Source: Luteimonas suaedae (GTDB taxonomy: Bacteria > Pseudomonadota > Gammaproteobacteria > Xanthomonadales > Xanthomonadaceae). From it: a stretch of 64,000 nucleotides of DNA. The stretch is taken from contig NZ_VSSP01000007.1 of the NCBI RefSeq assembly GCF_008312895.1, positions 147,834-211,833 of the forward strand. The letters run 5' to 3'. Below the pieces are notes generated by a model. It was not told the origin of the DNA. It did not search any database and saw nothing but the letters and a program-made list of their open reading frames with translations. Positions 9,299 through 19,083 of the stretch are shown one piece after another. Position numbers and translations under genes: made by a program. Each line of letters starts with the position of its first letter. The stretch's first letter is position 1.

Positions 9299-11415
9299 CC
9301 CGGCTCGCGCCCCTGCTCATCGAACTCGGCACCGAGGAACTGCCGGTCAAGGCGCTGCCCGGACTGGCGCAGGCGCTGTTCGACGGCGTGCTCGACGGGC
9401 TGTCGAAGCGCGGCATCACGGTCGAGCGCGGCGAGGCGAAGCCGCTGTACACCCCGCGCCGGCTGGCGGTGCAGCTGCCGGCGGTCGCCATGGAGCAGCC
9501 TGAGCAACACTCGGAAGTCCTCGGTCCCTATCTCAACATCGCGCTCGACGCCGACGGCCAGCCGACCCGCGCGCTGCAGGGCTTCGCGTCGAAGGCCGGC
9601 GTCGAGTGGACGGCGCTCGAGCGCACCAGCGACGCCAAGGGCGAGCGCTTCGTGCACCGCGCGGTGAAGCCCGGCGCGCGCACCGCGGCGCTGCTGCCGG
9701 AGATCCTGCACGAGGCGCTGGCGGCGATGCCGATTCCCAAGCCGATGCGCTGGGGCGCGCACACGCATGCGTTCGCGCGGCCGGTGCACTGGCTGGTGCT
9801 GCTGCTCGGCGACGCCGTGGTCGACGGCGAAGTCTTCGGCCTGCAGGCCGACCGCATGAGCCGCGGCCACCGCTTCATGCACGACAAGACGGTGTGGATC
9901 GCGCGCGCGGACGACTATCTCGACGCCCTGCGCGCGGCGAAGGTGCTGGCCGACCCCGACGAGCGCCGCGCACGCATCGTGCAGGAGGTGATGCAGGCGG
10001 CGACCGCGGCCGGCGGCGAGGCGCGCATCGACGATGACAACCTCGAGCAGGTCAATTGCCTGGTCGAATGGCCGCAGGCGGTGGGCTGCGCCTTCGAGAC
10101 CGAATTCCTGGCGGTACCGCAGGAAGCGCTGATCGCGACCATGGAGACGAACCAGAAGTTCTTCCCGGTGCTCGGCGAAGACGGGCGCCTGCGCGAGCAC
10201 TTCGTCGGCATCGCCAACATCGCATCGAAGGATCCGGCCGAGGTGCGCAAGGGCTACGAACGGGTGATCCGCCCGCGCTTCGCCGACGCCAAGTTCTTCT
10301 TCGTCGCGGACATGAAGCAGGGGCTGGCGTCGATGAACGCCGGACTGCGCACCGTCACCTACCAGCAGAAGCTGGGCAGCGTCGCCGACAAGGTCGAACG
10401 CGTGGCGGTACTGGCCGAAGCGATCGCGGCGCAGGTCGACGTCGACCCGGCGCTGGCCCGGCGCGCGGCGGAGTTGTCCAAGGCCGACCTGCAGTCGCGG
10501 CTGGTGAACGAGTTCCCGGAGCTGCAGGGCATCGCCGGCCGCTACTACGCCTCCCAGGACCCGTCGCTCGACGGCCTGCCGCGCGAGGACCGCCTGACAC
10601 TGGCCAACGCCATCGACGAAGCCTACCGCCCGCGCTTCGCCGGCGACGACATCGCCCTGTCCGGCGTCGGCAAGGTGCTGGCGATCGCCGAACGCCTGGA
10701 CACCCTGGCCGGCGGCTTTGCCGCGGGCCTGAAGCCGACCGGCAACAAGGATCCGTTCGCGCTGCGGCGCAACGCGCTGGGGCTGGCGCGAACGATCATC
10801 GAGAGCGGCTTCGACCTGGATCTGTCACGGCTGGCCGAACAGGCCTTTGCATCCCTGCCGGAACCGGTGCAGCCGCATGCCGACCGGAATACGGAAACCG
10901 CGCTTCTCGATCTCTACGACTTCATCCTCGACCGCCTGCGCGGCTACTACGCCGACAAGGGCGTACCGCCGCAGCACTTCGCCGCGGTCGCCGCGAAACG
11001 TCCGCCGTCGCTGTACGACTTCGACCGCCGCATCGACGCGGTCGGCACCTTCGCCGCGCTGCCCGAGGCCGCGGCGCTGGCCGCGGCCGACAAGCGCATC
11101 CGCAACATCCTGCGCAAGGCCGACGGCGAGATTCCCGGCAGCGTGGATCGCGATCTGCTTCGCGAGCCGGCCGAACTGGCGCTGGCCGAGGCGGTGGAGG
11201 CGGTGTATGCCGAGACCGGCCACGCGCTCGCCCACGGCGACTACGTCGACGCGCTGGCGCACCTGGCGCGGCTGCGGCCGCAGGTGGACGCGTTCTTCGA
11301 CGCGGTGATGGTCAACGTCGACGACCCGGGTTTGCGCCGCAACCGCCTGGCCCTGCTCAGGCGCCTGAGCGACCGCCTCGGCAGCGTCGCCGCGATCGAG
11401 CATCTGTCGATCTGA
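9295..11415 (+). CDS. glyS: Glycine--tRNA ligase beta subunit
   Basis: The beta chain of tetrameric glycyl-tRNA synthetase contributes tRNA binding. The 706-residue protein opens with [16 protein letters not shown], the family signature, and contains [31 protein letters not shown], the [16 protein letters not shown] region and the HD-like internal domain. The C-terminal anticodon-binding-like domain ends in a [20 protein letters not shown] segment. Length is normal. The start at 9295 overlaps the small upstream ORF. Confidence 0.98.
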   Translation: MTRLAPLLIELGTEELPVKALPGLAQALFDGVLDGLSKRGITVERGEAKPLYTPRRLAVQLPAVAMEQPEQHSEVLGPYLNIALDADGQPTRALQGFASKAGVEWTALERTSDAKGERFVHRAVKPGARTAALLPEILHEALAAMPIPKPMRWGAHTHAFARPVHWLVLLLGDAVVDGEVFGLQADRMSRGHRFMHDKTVWIARADDYLDALRAAKVLADPDERRARIVQEVMQAATAAGGEARIDDDNLEQVNCLVEWPQAVGCAFETEFLAVPQEALIATMETNQKFFPVLGEDGRLREHFVGIANIASKDPAEVRKGYERVIRPRFADAKFFFVADMKQGLASMNAGLRTVTYQQKLGSVADKVERVAVLAEAIAAQVDVDPALARRAAELSKADLQSRLVNEFPELQGIAGRYYASQDPSLDGLPREDRLTLANAIDEAYRPRFAGDDIALSGVGKVLAIAERLDTLAGGFAAGLKPTGNKDPFALRRNALGLARTIIESGFDLDLSRLAEQAFASLPEPVQPHADRNTETALLDLYDFILDRLRGYYADKGVPPQHFAAVAAKRPPSLYDFDRRIDAVGTFAALPEAAALAAADKRIRNILRKADGEIPGSVDRDLLREPAELALAEAVEAVYAETGHALAHGDYVDALAHLARLRPQVDAFFDAVMVNVDDPGLRRNRLALLRRLSDRLGSVAAIEHLSI

Positions 11416-11445
11416 GCGCCGGGCGTCGATGGAGACGGGGCCTGC

Positions 11446-12579
11446 TCATGGCGATTCGCCGAAGTAGCGGGTCCTGAGCTCCTCGATCAGGCCGCTTCGA
11501 TGCGCACCGACCAGCTCCACGGTGAGCGGTCGCGTCAATTCACTGTGGCGGGACAACCCGAATCCGTACTTGTCCGGCTCGAAGATGGCGCCCACCACCG
11601 CGACCGGCCGGTCCGGATTGCCATGGGCGAAATACTCGAGCACGGGCGCGTCGCCGACGATGGCGTCGATCCGGCCGTCGACCAGGGCGTCGACGGCTTC
11701 CTCGATGTGCGCATAGCTGCGGGCTTCCAGCCCGGCTTGACGCGCATATTCCTCGGCCACGCTGCCGGTCCTGACCCCGACCGGACGCCCGGACAGGTCG
11801 GCGACGCTGTTGATCTGGTTGGTCAATGACAGGGTGGTCATCACGCTGGTCACCGACGAGGTGACGTAGGCCAGCACCGCGATGCCGCAGATCAGCCAGA
11901 GACCCTGCCAGATCCGGCCGATCCAGCCGAACAGGTTCTTGCGCGACGGCGACTTGCCCGAGGTGGTGATCGACATGACGGTGTAGAAGCTCTCGGCAAC
12001 GCCGTCGCGCCAGCTGCGCGGAAATTCCTTGTCGAAATGCCGGTCGAACAAGGTCACCAGGATCGTGGCGGCGACGATGACCAGGGCGATCCAGGCATAC
12101 GCCCGCAGGTGGCCCGACTGGTTCAGTCCCGCGATCAGGCCCCGGAAACCCACGCGACGTTCATTGCCGACCATGATCCTGAGACCGGCATCGAACCAGG
12201 GATGGGTGAAATCGATGCGTTCCACCCGGCTCCGGGTGATGGTCAGGTTGGTCACCGCGACATCGACCTCTCCGCGGGCCGTGGCATCGACCAGTTCCCG
12301 GTACGTCTCCATCTCCACATAGCGGGCCTGCAGGCGGAGCCGCCCGGCCAGCTCATCCCACAGGTCGATCGCCATGCCGGTGTAGCGGTCGTCCCGCTTC
12401 ATCACGAATGGAGGACTGACGTACACCCCGACCGTCAGCTCCCTGGGCGCTGCAGTGGCCTCAGCCGCATCGGCAGCGTCATTTTGTGCCTTGGCCGCGT
12501 TGGCCGCGCCCGTGCCCGCAGCCACGAGCAGCACGGCCAGGATCGCAAGGCATGCCGCGCGCGGGAACCCGTGTTTCAT
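11446..12579 (-). CDS. GluR0-like receptor: periplasmic binding protein with inserted ion-channel module
   Basis: A 377-residue protein with a signal peptide (MKHGFP start), a bac_3-type solute-binding lobe (about 47-140), an inserted channel module, and the second lobe (about 257-365, with the VGDAPVLEYF segment). The module has M1 at about 160-178, a pore loop near 195-211 and M2 at about 218-247. After M2 the sequence AYVTSSVTSVMTTLSLTNQI resembles the SYTANLAAF gate of glutamate receptors. The domain order is that of prokaryotic ionotropic glutamate receptors such as GluR0. The pore loop reads SITTSGKSP and lacks the K+ channel TVGYGD signature, so ion selectivity, or even channel function, is open. 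An in-frame ATG at 12594 is an alternative start. Confidence 0.75.
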   Translation of the reverse strand: MKHGFPRAACLAILAVLLVAAGTGAANAAKAQNDAADAAEATAAPRELTVGVYVSPPFVMKRDDRYTGMAIDLWDELAGRLRLQARYVEMETYRELVDATARGEVDVAVTNLTITRSRVERIDFTHPWFDAGLRIMVGNERRVGFRGLIAGLNQSGHLRAYAWIALVIVAATILVTLFDRHFDKEFPRSWRDGVAESFYTVMSITTSGKSPSRKNLFGWIGRIWQGLWLICGIAVLAYVTSSVTSVMTTLSLTNQINSVADLSGRPVGVRTGSVAEEYARQAGLEARSYAHIEEAVDALVDGRIDAIVGDAPVLEYFAHGNPDRPVAVVGAIFEPDKYGFGLSRHSELTRPLTVELVGAHRSGLIEELRTRYFGESP

Positions 12580-12609
12580 GGGATCGATTCCCATTGTTCG
12601 GGTGGCGGT

Positions 12610-13770
12610 CTACCGATTCGAGAATCGCGCACTGCAGGCATTGCTGACCCAGATACCGCGGCGTGGCAGATAGTCCCATGTCCGGCCCTCGCGGCACAGA
12701 CCGGAAGAAAACTCCTGGGCCAGCCGGGGCCGGCCGTTGCGGTCGTCCCATTCACACCAGCTGATCGCGCCAGCGCTGCTGGTGCACTGGACGCTGTACT
12801 CGGGCCGTGCCGAGCCGGCCACGCCGAACCGTGCGTGACAACCCCGGTTCACCCACAGCCGGTCGCCGACGTAGCCCCAGCCCAACCCTTCGTCACACGG
12901 ATTCTGCGACAGTTGCTCGACCAGCACGGGGCGGCCCCGGCGGCTGTCCCAGGCACAGCTGTAGGGACGCCCGTCCGTGCTCGAGCAGGTCACCGTGTAG
13001 CCGTCGACCGGCGGCGGGGTGGGACGGTGCGGCGGAGCGCTGCCGGGGATCCGGGTGAACTCGCCACGGCAGCCCGCATCGACCCAGACCCGGCCCGGCG
13101 ATTGCCCCCAGGTGCGGCCTTCGATGCAGGCCGTGGACGAAAGCTGGCGCGTCAGCAGCGCCTGGCCGCGAAAGCCGGTCCGGCACTCCTGGCGGCGGCC
13201 ACGCGGGCTTTCGCAGCGGACGGTCTCGCTGGCGGCCATGGCTTCCACGAAGCGTGCGCGGCAGCCCTGGTCGACCCAGACCAGACCCGGACGCACGCCC
13301 CAGTTCACGCCTTCGCTGCAGCGGATCGAGGACAGGTTCTGCGACAGGGCCGCGTTGGTCCAGCCCGTGCGGCATTCGGCATAGCCGCCGCGCTCGCTTC
13401 CGCAGACGATGCTCGGCTCGGGGCCGCCCTCGCCGCCATGGCCGTCGCCGAGGGAGCGGGCGATGTCCTGCTTGATGCGGCTGAAGGTCCAGTCGGAGCG
13501 GTTGACCTGATCCAGATAGAAGCGCAACTGGTCGCTGGGGATCGAACCTCCCCCCGACTGTTCGCTGTATTCCAGACGAATGACCCGGGTCTGGTCCGGC
13601 ACGGAAAGCGTCCGCAGGTCCTCCGGCGCATAGGCCCGCTGCTGGGCATGCAGGCTCGGCACGGCCATGGCGGCCCACAGCAGCGCCGGAAGCGCGATCC
13701 ACCACGCTCGGCCATGCGTACGGGCCGGCTCCGGCATGGGGCGGCTTCCGGACGTCCTGCCCGTGCGCAT
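12610..13770 (-). CDS. Secreted protein with four DUF3011 repeats
   Basis: A 386-residue exported protein. The start at ATG 13770 is chosen because GGAG lies 8 nt upstream and a signal peptide follows (hydrophobic core about 23-40, ending LHAQ). After an N-terminal region of no recognised family (about 45-110) there are four DUF3011 repeats at about 120-174, 182-238, 258-314 and 325-383. Each has four cysteines and the form V-x-C ... C ... QLS ... C-x-EG-x-x-WG ... WVxxGCxARF. The cysteines probably form disulfides in the periplasm or outside the cell. Function is unknown. It lies 16 nt after a lipoprotein gene and is likely in one operon with it. Confidence 0.75.
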   Translation of the reverse strand: MRTGRTSGSRPMPEPARTHGRAWWIALPALLWAAMAVPSLHAQQRAYAPEDLRTLSVPDQTRVIRLEYSEQSGGGSIPSDQLRFYLDQVNRSDWTFSRIKQDIARSLGDGHGGEGGPEPSIVCGSERGGYAECRTGWTNAALSQNLSSIRCSEGVNWGVRPGLVWVDQGCRARFVEAMAASETVRCESPRGRRQECRTGFRGQALLTRQLSSTACIEGRTWGQSPGRVWVDAGCRGEFTRIPGSAPPHRPTPPPVDGYTVTCSSTDGRPYSCAWDSRRGRPVLVEQLSQNPCDEGLGWGYVGDRLWVNRGCHARFGVAGSARPEYSVQCTSSAGAISWCEWDDRNGRPRLAQEFSSGLCREGRTWDYLPRRGIWVSNACSARFSNR

Positions 13771-13786
13771 GGCATCGGTCTCCGTT

Positions 13787-14140
13787 TCAGTGCCCGCCAT
13801 GCCCCTGCAGGGCGAGGTACTGGATGATGAAGTCCTGCTCGTAGCGGTGGCCCGGGTATTCCGCATCGACCCAGGTCCTGAACTCGGCTTCGCCGTCCTG
13901 GCCCCGATACAGACGGTGCAGGCGTTCGGTGAAGGCATTCACCTGCGGAGGGGTGTCCAGCGGAATCCGCCGGTACTTGGGATCGCGTTCGGCGGCGTCG
14001 CCCAATGAGACGACCCAATTCAGGAACTCGGTGTCCTGTGCCACTGCCCTGGAAGGGCCGGTCGCGGCGGCTTGCGGCGAAGCGCAGGCGCTCATCGCCA
14101 GGACCAGCGCGATCGCCAGGACAACAGCGGAGGATTTCAT
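13787..14140 (-). CDS. Small lipoprotein of unknown function
   Basis: A 117-residue predicted lipoprotein. MKSSAVVLAIALVLAMSAC gives a signal peptide with the lipobox MSAC (Cys19). The mature part is alpha-helical and charged (FLNWVVSLGDAAERDPKYRRIPL, then EFRTWVDAEYPGHRYEQDFIIQYLALQGHGG), with no family recognised. The start at 14140 is chosen for the lipoprotein signal and a GAGG 10-13 nt upstream. It directly precedes the four-repeat DUF3011 gene, which suggests joint expression. Confidence 0.65.
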   Translation of the reverse strand: MKSSAVVLAIALVLAMSACASPQAAATGPSRAVAQDTEFLNWVVSLGDAAERDPKYRRIPLDTPPQVNAFTERLHRLYRGQDGEAEFRTWVDAEYPGHRYEQDFIIQYLALQGHGGH

Positions 14141-14333
14141 CGTGTCACGCCTCATGTCGTGTAGGGAGGGCGGATCCGCGCTTGCGGCAGCGGCAGTCGA
14201 TTTCCTGCCGCCGATGCTGCCGCAGACGGTCACCGGTCGGGGTCATGGGTGTTATCGGAAATTGGCCGCGTGACAGGACATCGCCAGCCCCAGGGGAGCT
14301 TTCGAACCTGTCCGGAGGTCCGCTGGCGCCGCG

Positions 14334-17210
14334 TCACGGTCGCGGCCCGGATCCGTCGACCGCGGCGGTCTGCTCCAGTGCCGCGAGCCGACGCTCGGCC
14401 GTGGTCACCCAGCCCTGGTGGCCGACGTGCTCCGCGGCTTCACGGGCATGCCGGAATGCCGCTGCTGCCTCGTCGAACCGCTGCTGGTCCTGCAGCCAGC
14501 CCCCTTTCACCAGCCAGGCGGTATGCAAGATGGCGATGGCATAGAGGGTGTCGAACCTGGCGGCATCGGCGATCAGCCGATCCAGGGCGGGCTCCATCGT
14601 CTCGGGATCGGTGTCGTCGTCGCCGGCCAGGAGCGAAGCCTCGGACAGCCGCAGCGCCAGCATTTCCTGGCTGTCCGCACCGTACTGCCACACTGTGTCC
14701 TCCCGTGCCCGCAGCAGTTGCCGACGCGCCTTCTCGTTCTCGCCAACGCTCCTGAGCAGATCGGCAAAGGCGATACGATTGGTCGCGTCCACCGTGCCGT
14801 GTGCCCGTTCGGCATCCGCGATGGCGTCGCCCAGTGTGTCGATCGCTTTTTCTCGCATCGCCTCGTCGCCGGTCATCGACGCACGCGACCAGTACAGGTT
14901 GGCGAGCAGGGAGCGGGCATGCAGGGTGAGTTCGTGGGCCGGCCCGTTGTGTGCCTCGTAGATCGCCCGCGCCTTTTCCGTCAGGGCGATGGCTTCGTCG
15001 ACCCGTCCGGCATGGATCTCGACGAAGGCGCGGCCGATGTCGATCCGCGCCGTGGCCGGGTGGTCTTTCCCGAGCGGCGTCTCGACCAGGTCGCGTGCCT
15101 GTTGCAGCGATGTCCGTGCCGAGTCGTAGTCGGAATTGAGGCCCTGCATGAAGGCCAGCTCGGTCCATGCCTGGCCGGTCTGGATGTGCTGGCTGCCGAG
15201 CGTGCGCTGACGACTGGCGAGCAGCTGCTCCGCCATTTCCAGCGCCCGCGCTTCGCGCCCCGGTTTGCGTGAAGCGCGCACGGTGCGTATGAGCGACTCG
15301 CGGGCATCGTCGGCGGTAACCGGGTCGCTCTGCCCGGCCAGTTCGATCGCCTGCAGCAGCTCGGCCTCGGATTCGGCCAGCCGCATGCGCCAGCGATACC
15401 AGGTCCCGCGCTGGATCAAAAGTTGCGCCAGGACCGGGTCGCCGATCGAGGGCGACAGCTTGCGGGCTTCGGCCATGGCCCGCGCCAGGGCCTGGAACGC
15501 GAGTTTCGATCGCCCCTGTCCGGACTGCGCAATCGCGAGCTGGTCCTGCAGGCGTACCCAGGCGAGCCGATGCGGGTCGGTCAGGCGCAGCGACAGCGCG
15601 GCCAGCCCTTGCCGCGTGGTGCGCTCGGCCTCTGCATGCCGAGCCTGCAAGTTCTGGATCCGGGCCAGCGTCGCAAGGTTGAAGGCGGTCTGCAATGCGT
15701 CCCGGCCGCTGTGCTCCAGGGCCTCGCGCGCCAGTGCCTCGGCACGCGGATAGTCGCCGGTCAGGGCGCGGCTCCGGGCCAACAGGGACAGGCCGCGCGC
15801 CAGCACCTGCGGGCTTCCGGCCTCTCCTTCCCGCGCCTGCTCCCGCAGGGTGCGTTCGGCATGGTCCAGCAGCTCGGTCGCCTGCATCGACATGTCGCCC
15901 AATCCGGAAAGCGTCGCCATGCCGAGGGTGTTTTCCAGCAACTGGTTCACCCGGTGGGTCACCACCGATTCGCTCCGTGCGCGCTGGCTCTGCCAGCCCC
16001 AAAACGCCGCCGCGACCGCCGCAACGATGACGGCGGCCGCGACCAGGATCGAGAGGTCGCGGTTGCGTCGGACGAAGCAGCCGAAGCGATAGCGCACCCC
16101 CCGCCCGTGGGTGGCGACGGGCCGCGTGGCCAGCCAGGCGCGCAGATCGGCCTGCAACGACTCGACGTCCGGATAGCGGGCTTCCGGATCGGTCGCTACG
16201 CAGCGCAGGACGATCGTGTCCAGTTCACCTTTCAGCTGGCTGGACAGCTCGTGCTGTCCGCGGGCGCCGCGGGCGGTGACCTCGTTGTCGGTGATGCCTT
16301 CGGCCAACCGACTGGGAGGCATGGGGACATGCCGGATCGCGGCAGGCTTGGCCGGCAGGCGGGCACAGAGCAGCTGGCACAGGACGACGCCGAGGGCATA
16401 GATGTCGGTCGTGAATCCCGGGCTTTCTCCCTTCTTCAGCTCCGGAGGCGTGTAGCCCGCCGTCATTGCCAGCGACTTGTAGTCCCCGACGCTGGCATCG
16501 ACCAGCGAGCTCGACAGCCCGAAATCAAGCAGGCGCGGCCGACCCTCCGGTGTCACCAGCATGTTCGAAGGCTTCACATCCTGGTGCAGCGTGCCGCGTG
16601 CATGCGCATAGGCAATGGCATCGCAGGCATCGATGAACAGCTCGACCCGCTTCCGGATCGCCAGTCGATGATGATCGCACCACGCGGTGATCGGTTCGCC
16701 ATCGACCCACTGCATCACGAACCAGGGATAGCCTTCATCGTCGATGCCGCCGTCCAGCAGCGGCACGATGTCGGGATGATTGAGCTGGGCCAGCACGTCG
16801 CGTTCGTTGAGCAACGCGCTGACCAGCCTGGGCGATGAAATATCCGCACGGACGTACTTCAGGGCGGCGACCTGCTGGTACTGGCCGTCGATGCGCTCCA
16901 CCTGGTAGACGGTGCCCATGCCGCCGCTGGCGATGGTATCCACGATCCGCCAGTTCCCGACCTCCTGACCGATGCGCTTGTCGGGAGCCGGGGGGGCCTC
17001 GTGGTCCGAGAGCAGCGGGGCGAGTGCATCCAACGACCAACGGTCCAGCCGCGTGTCGATACTGGCATCGGCCCGCAGGAGCGCGGCGAGCGCGCCGTGC
17101 AGTTGCGGATCGGCGTGCTCGAGCTCGGCCAGGCGCAGGCGGCGCTCTTTCTCCGGCATGCCGACGTAGCGATCGAAAAGCAGGAGGGCGCGAATCTCGG
17201 GGCTGGTCAT
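14334..17210 (-). CDS. Transmembrane Ser/Thr protein kinase with C-terminal TPR region
   Basis: A 958-residue Hanks-type kinase. The kinase domain (about 87-365) has the Gly loop IASGGMGTVYQV, catalytic Lys118 (AALKYV), alpha-C Glu136, catalytic loop HQDVKPSNML (Asp211) and DFG (229-231). One transmembrane helix (about 386-405) is followed by about 550 residues of helical TPR-like repeats, placed outside the membrane. The catalytic Arg of HRD is Gln here, so it is a non-RD kinase. The N-terminal 80 residues resemble the helical leader of kinases linked to TIGR02999 sigma factors; such a sigma gene lies at 24934. Start 17210 has an AGAAGG Shine-Dalgarno. Confidence 0.85.
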   Translation of the reverse strand: MTSPEIRALLLFDRYVGMPEKERRLRLAELEHADPQLHGALAALLRADASIDTRLDRWSLDALAPLLSDHEAPPAPDKRIGQEVGNWRIVDTIASGGMGTVYQVERIDGQYQQVAALKYVRADISSPRLVSALLNERDVLAQLNHPDIVPLLDGGIDDEGYPWFVMQWVDGEPITAWCDHHRLAIRKRVELFIDACDAIAYAHARGTLHQDVKPSNMLVTPEGRPRLLDFGLSSSLVDASVGDYKSLAMTAGYTPPELKKGESPGFTTDIYALGVVLCQLLCARLPAKPAAIRHVPMPPSRLAEGITDNEVTARGARGQHELSSQLKGELDTIVLRCVATDPEARYPDVESLQADLRAWLATRPVATHGRGVRYRFGCFVRRNRDLSILVAAAVIVAAVAAAFWGWQSQRARSESVVTHRVNQLLENTLGMATLSGLGDMSMQATELLDHAERTLREQAREGEAGSPQVLARGLSLLARSRALTGDYPRAEALAREALEHSGRDALQTAFNLATLARIQNLQARHAEAERTTRQGLAALSLRLTDPHRLAWVRLQDQLAIAQSGQGRSKLAFQALARAMAEARKLSPSIGDPVLAQLLIQRGTWYRWRMRLAESEAELLQAIELAGQSDPVTADDARESLIRTVRASRKPGREARALEMAEQLLASRQRTLGSQHIQTGQAWTELAFMQGLNSDYDSARTSLQQARDLVETPLGKDHPATARIDIGRAFVEIHAGRVDEAIALTEKARAIYEAHNGPAHELTLHARSLLANLYWSRASMTGDEAMREKAIDTLGDAIADAERAHGTVDATNRIAFADLLRSVGENEKARRQLLRAREDTVWQYGADSQEMLALRLSEASLLAGDDDTDPETMEPALDRLIADAARFDTLYAIAILHTAWLVKGGWLQDQQRFDEAAAAFRHAREAAEHVGHQGWVTTAERRLAALEQTAAVDGSGPRP

Positions 17211-17385
17211 GGTGCCTTCTATGGCAGAACGATAGGATGACCGGAAGGCGGTGCCGGGTCCGTATTCCTGCATGGGTCGGCGCTGTGCTTGCCGTGCCGC
17301 CCATGTTGCCGATGATGTCCGTGCACTGCGATGGACCAGTTCCCAAAAGCCGGATGGCGCCCGGACGGACGTTTCAAGCCAGTCT

Positions 17386-18333
17386 TCATTCGTCCGGCAG
17401 CAGCTTGCAGCCGAGGCGGATCGGAGAACGGGTGGCAATGGCCAGACTGTCTTCGTACAAGTCGCAGTCGAGGATGTTGTCCTCGGAAGAACGGCGGCCG
17501 GAAAGAACGTTGATGTTGACCCGCGGGCCACCGGAAATGAGCCGCACGCGGTCGCGCTTGAACTGGCTTCCGTCAAAGACGGCCTGATGGCTCCCGGGCG
17601 CAAGCTCGGGTGACGCGGAGCCCAGGTCCACCATGCCCAGGTCGTCCGCCATGTCCCTGGCGGCAGGCGTCGCAAACCCGAAGTAGGAAACATAGACCAC
17701 GATGGTCTCGGTGTCCTTGTGCAACCGCCTGGCGGCGGCGTCGGAAAGCTCGATGTCCACGGTCAGCGGAAACTCGACGGCGTCCTTGGCCGCTTCCTGG
17801 ATCCGGGATATCGAGACCCGCGGCGTCTGGCACGCCTCGTCCTCGCACCTGCCGCTGAGCCAGACTTCGCCGTCGCCGAACATCACGCCCTGGGTGTTGA
17901 CCAAGACGTCCGAGAACTTCTGCGTGGTGATCGTCGAGGCAATGGCAGGGGTGATGATCCGGTCGTATTCCTGTACGAACTGATCGGCGTTCATGACGAC
18001 CCTCCGGCCGTCTACCGAAATACTCAGCGGGAAGTCGACCAGCCGGGATACGGCGGCCTTGTCACCCGCGGCCACAGCTGTCTGCAGCGCGGTGAAGGCC
18101 GACCTGTATTCCTCCGCACTGCCGAACAACGTCTCGATCTGGGCGACGACGTCGCGGCCCTCCTCCGCCGGTTCCACCGCGTCCGCGGGCTCTGCGCCGG
18201 CCGGCGTCTTGCGGATTTCCGCGTCCTGTCCGCCCGTCTGCACCAAGGCGTCCGGGTCCGTGCCCGGGCGACCACCGCATGCCGATAACCAGAGTATTGC
18301 CCCCAGCAAGACCAACGTGGCTTTGATTTTCAT
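17386..18333 (-). CDS. Lipoprotein, paralogue A of a two-gene family
   Basis: A 315-residue lipoprotein with lipobox LSAC (Cys19) and an acidic linker. A domain at about 65-190 contains the FVQEYDRIITPAI segment and the GDGEVWLSGRCEDEAC segment, shared closely with the neighbouring gene at 18454. The last 120 residues form a separate region with the PRVNINVLSGRR and LDCDLYEDSLAI segments and no recognised family. It has a GGGGGAGG Shine-Dalgarno. It sits between the kinase and further lipoproteins on the same strand. Function unknown; a periplasm-facing or outer-membrane accessory role is inferred only from the signal. Confidence 0.7.
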   Translation of the reverse strand: MKIKATLVLLGAILWLSACGGRPGTDPDALVQTGGQDAEIRKTPAGAEPADAVEPAEEGRDVVAQIETLFGSAEEYRSAFTALQTAVAAGDKAAVSRLVDFPLSISVDGRRVVMNADQFVQEYDRIITPAIASTITTQKFSDVLVNTQGVMFGDGEVWLSGRCEDEACQTPRVSISRIQEAAKDAVEFPLTVDIELSDAAARRLHKDTETIVVYVSYFGFATPAARDMADDLGMVDLGSASPELAPGSHQAVFDGSQFKRDRVRLISGGPRVNINVLSGRRSSEDNILDCDLYEDSLAIATRSPIRLGCKLLPDE

Positions 18334-18453
18334 GTCGTGGTCCTCCCCCGCCTTGCAGACTGTCGTGCAGCAGCAACTCGTTGCCGCCAGTCATCGTCGT
18401 TCCCCCCGCGCGCTTCATCCGCTGGCCTTCCCCGGAGTTTCCGGGCCGCCTGT

Positions 18454-19029
18454 CTAGCCGTCGAGATCGCTCGTGTCCTGGAGCGCGGTGACCATGATCG
18501 ATTGCTTTTCGCAGGCGTCGTCCTCGCAGATGCCGGTCAGCCAGACCTGGCCATTGCCAAACATGAGGCCGTTCTTGTTGACCATCAGGTCGGCGAACTT
18601 CTGCCGGGCAATCGCATTGGAGACAGCCGGGGTGATGATCCTGTCGTATTCCTGCACGAACTGATCGGCGTCCCTGATGGTCCGTTTTCCGTCGACGGCG
18701 CCTTCCAGCGGATACAGCACCATCTGCGACACGGCATCCTTGTCGCCTGCAGCCACGGCCTTCTGCAAGGCCAGGAAGGCCGCTCTGTAGTCATCCACAT
18801 TGCCGCCGAGTATCGATTCGATGTCCGCTGCGACCGAGGCGTCGTCTTCGCCAGGCGCCGCAGGTGCGTCCACCGCCCCGTCATTGCCTGCACCATCGGT
18901 GCCGTCGGCGGCGGCGGCGGCTTGCGTTTCGGCCGCCGGTGCCGACGCTTCCGGCGCGGCGTCGGAAGATCCGCCGCATGCGGACAGCAGCAACACGCCA
19001 ATGAAGATGATCGAGTTTCCGGTGTTCAT
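18454..19029 (-). CDS. Lipoprotein, paralogue B of a two-gene family
   Basis: A 191-residue lipoprotein (lipobox LSAC, Cys18; GGGAGG Shine-Dalgarno 6 nt before ATG 19029). An Ala/Asp/Glu-rich linker leads to one domain (about 65-175) with DADQFVQEYDRIITPAVSN and GNGQVWLTGICEDDAC. These are near-identical to the matching parts of the lipoprotein at 17386, but it lacks that protein's C-terminal region. The pair arose by duplication. No enzyme motif is visible. Confidence 0.7.
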   Translation of the reverse strand: MNTGNSIIFIGVLLLSACGGSSDAAPEASAPAAETQAAAAADGTDGAGNDGAVDAPAAPGEDDASVAADIESILGGNVDDYRAAFLALQKAVAAGDKDAVSQMVLYPLEGAVDGKRTIRDADQFVQEYDRIITPAVSNAIARQKFADLMVNKNGLMFGNGQVWLTGICEDDACEKQSIMVTALQDTSDLDG

Positions 19030-19083
19030 CCAGACCTCCCCGCGTTCCAGGTCGCTATGACAGATGCGTGCGCAACACTTGCG

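Noticed and set aside
12037..13827. 596-residue plus-strand ORF
   Set aside because: Antisense to the DUF3011 and GluR0-like genes, and without domain.
15423..16838. 471-residue plus-strand ORF
   Set aside because: Antisense to the kinase, whose kinase motifs are unmistakable.
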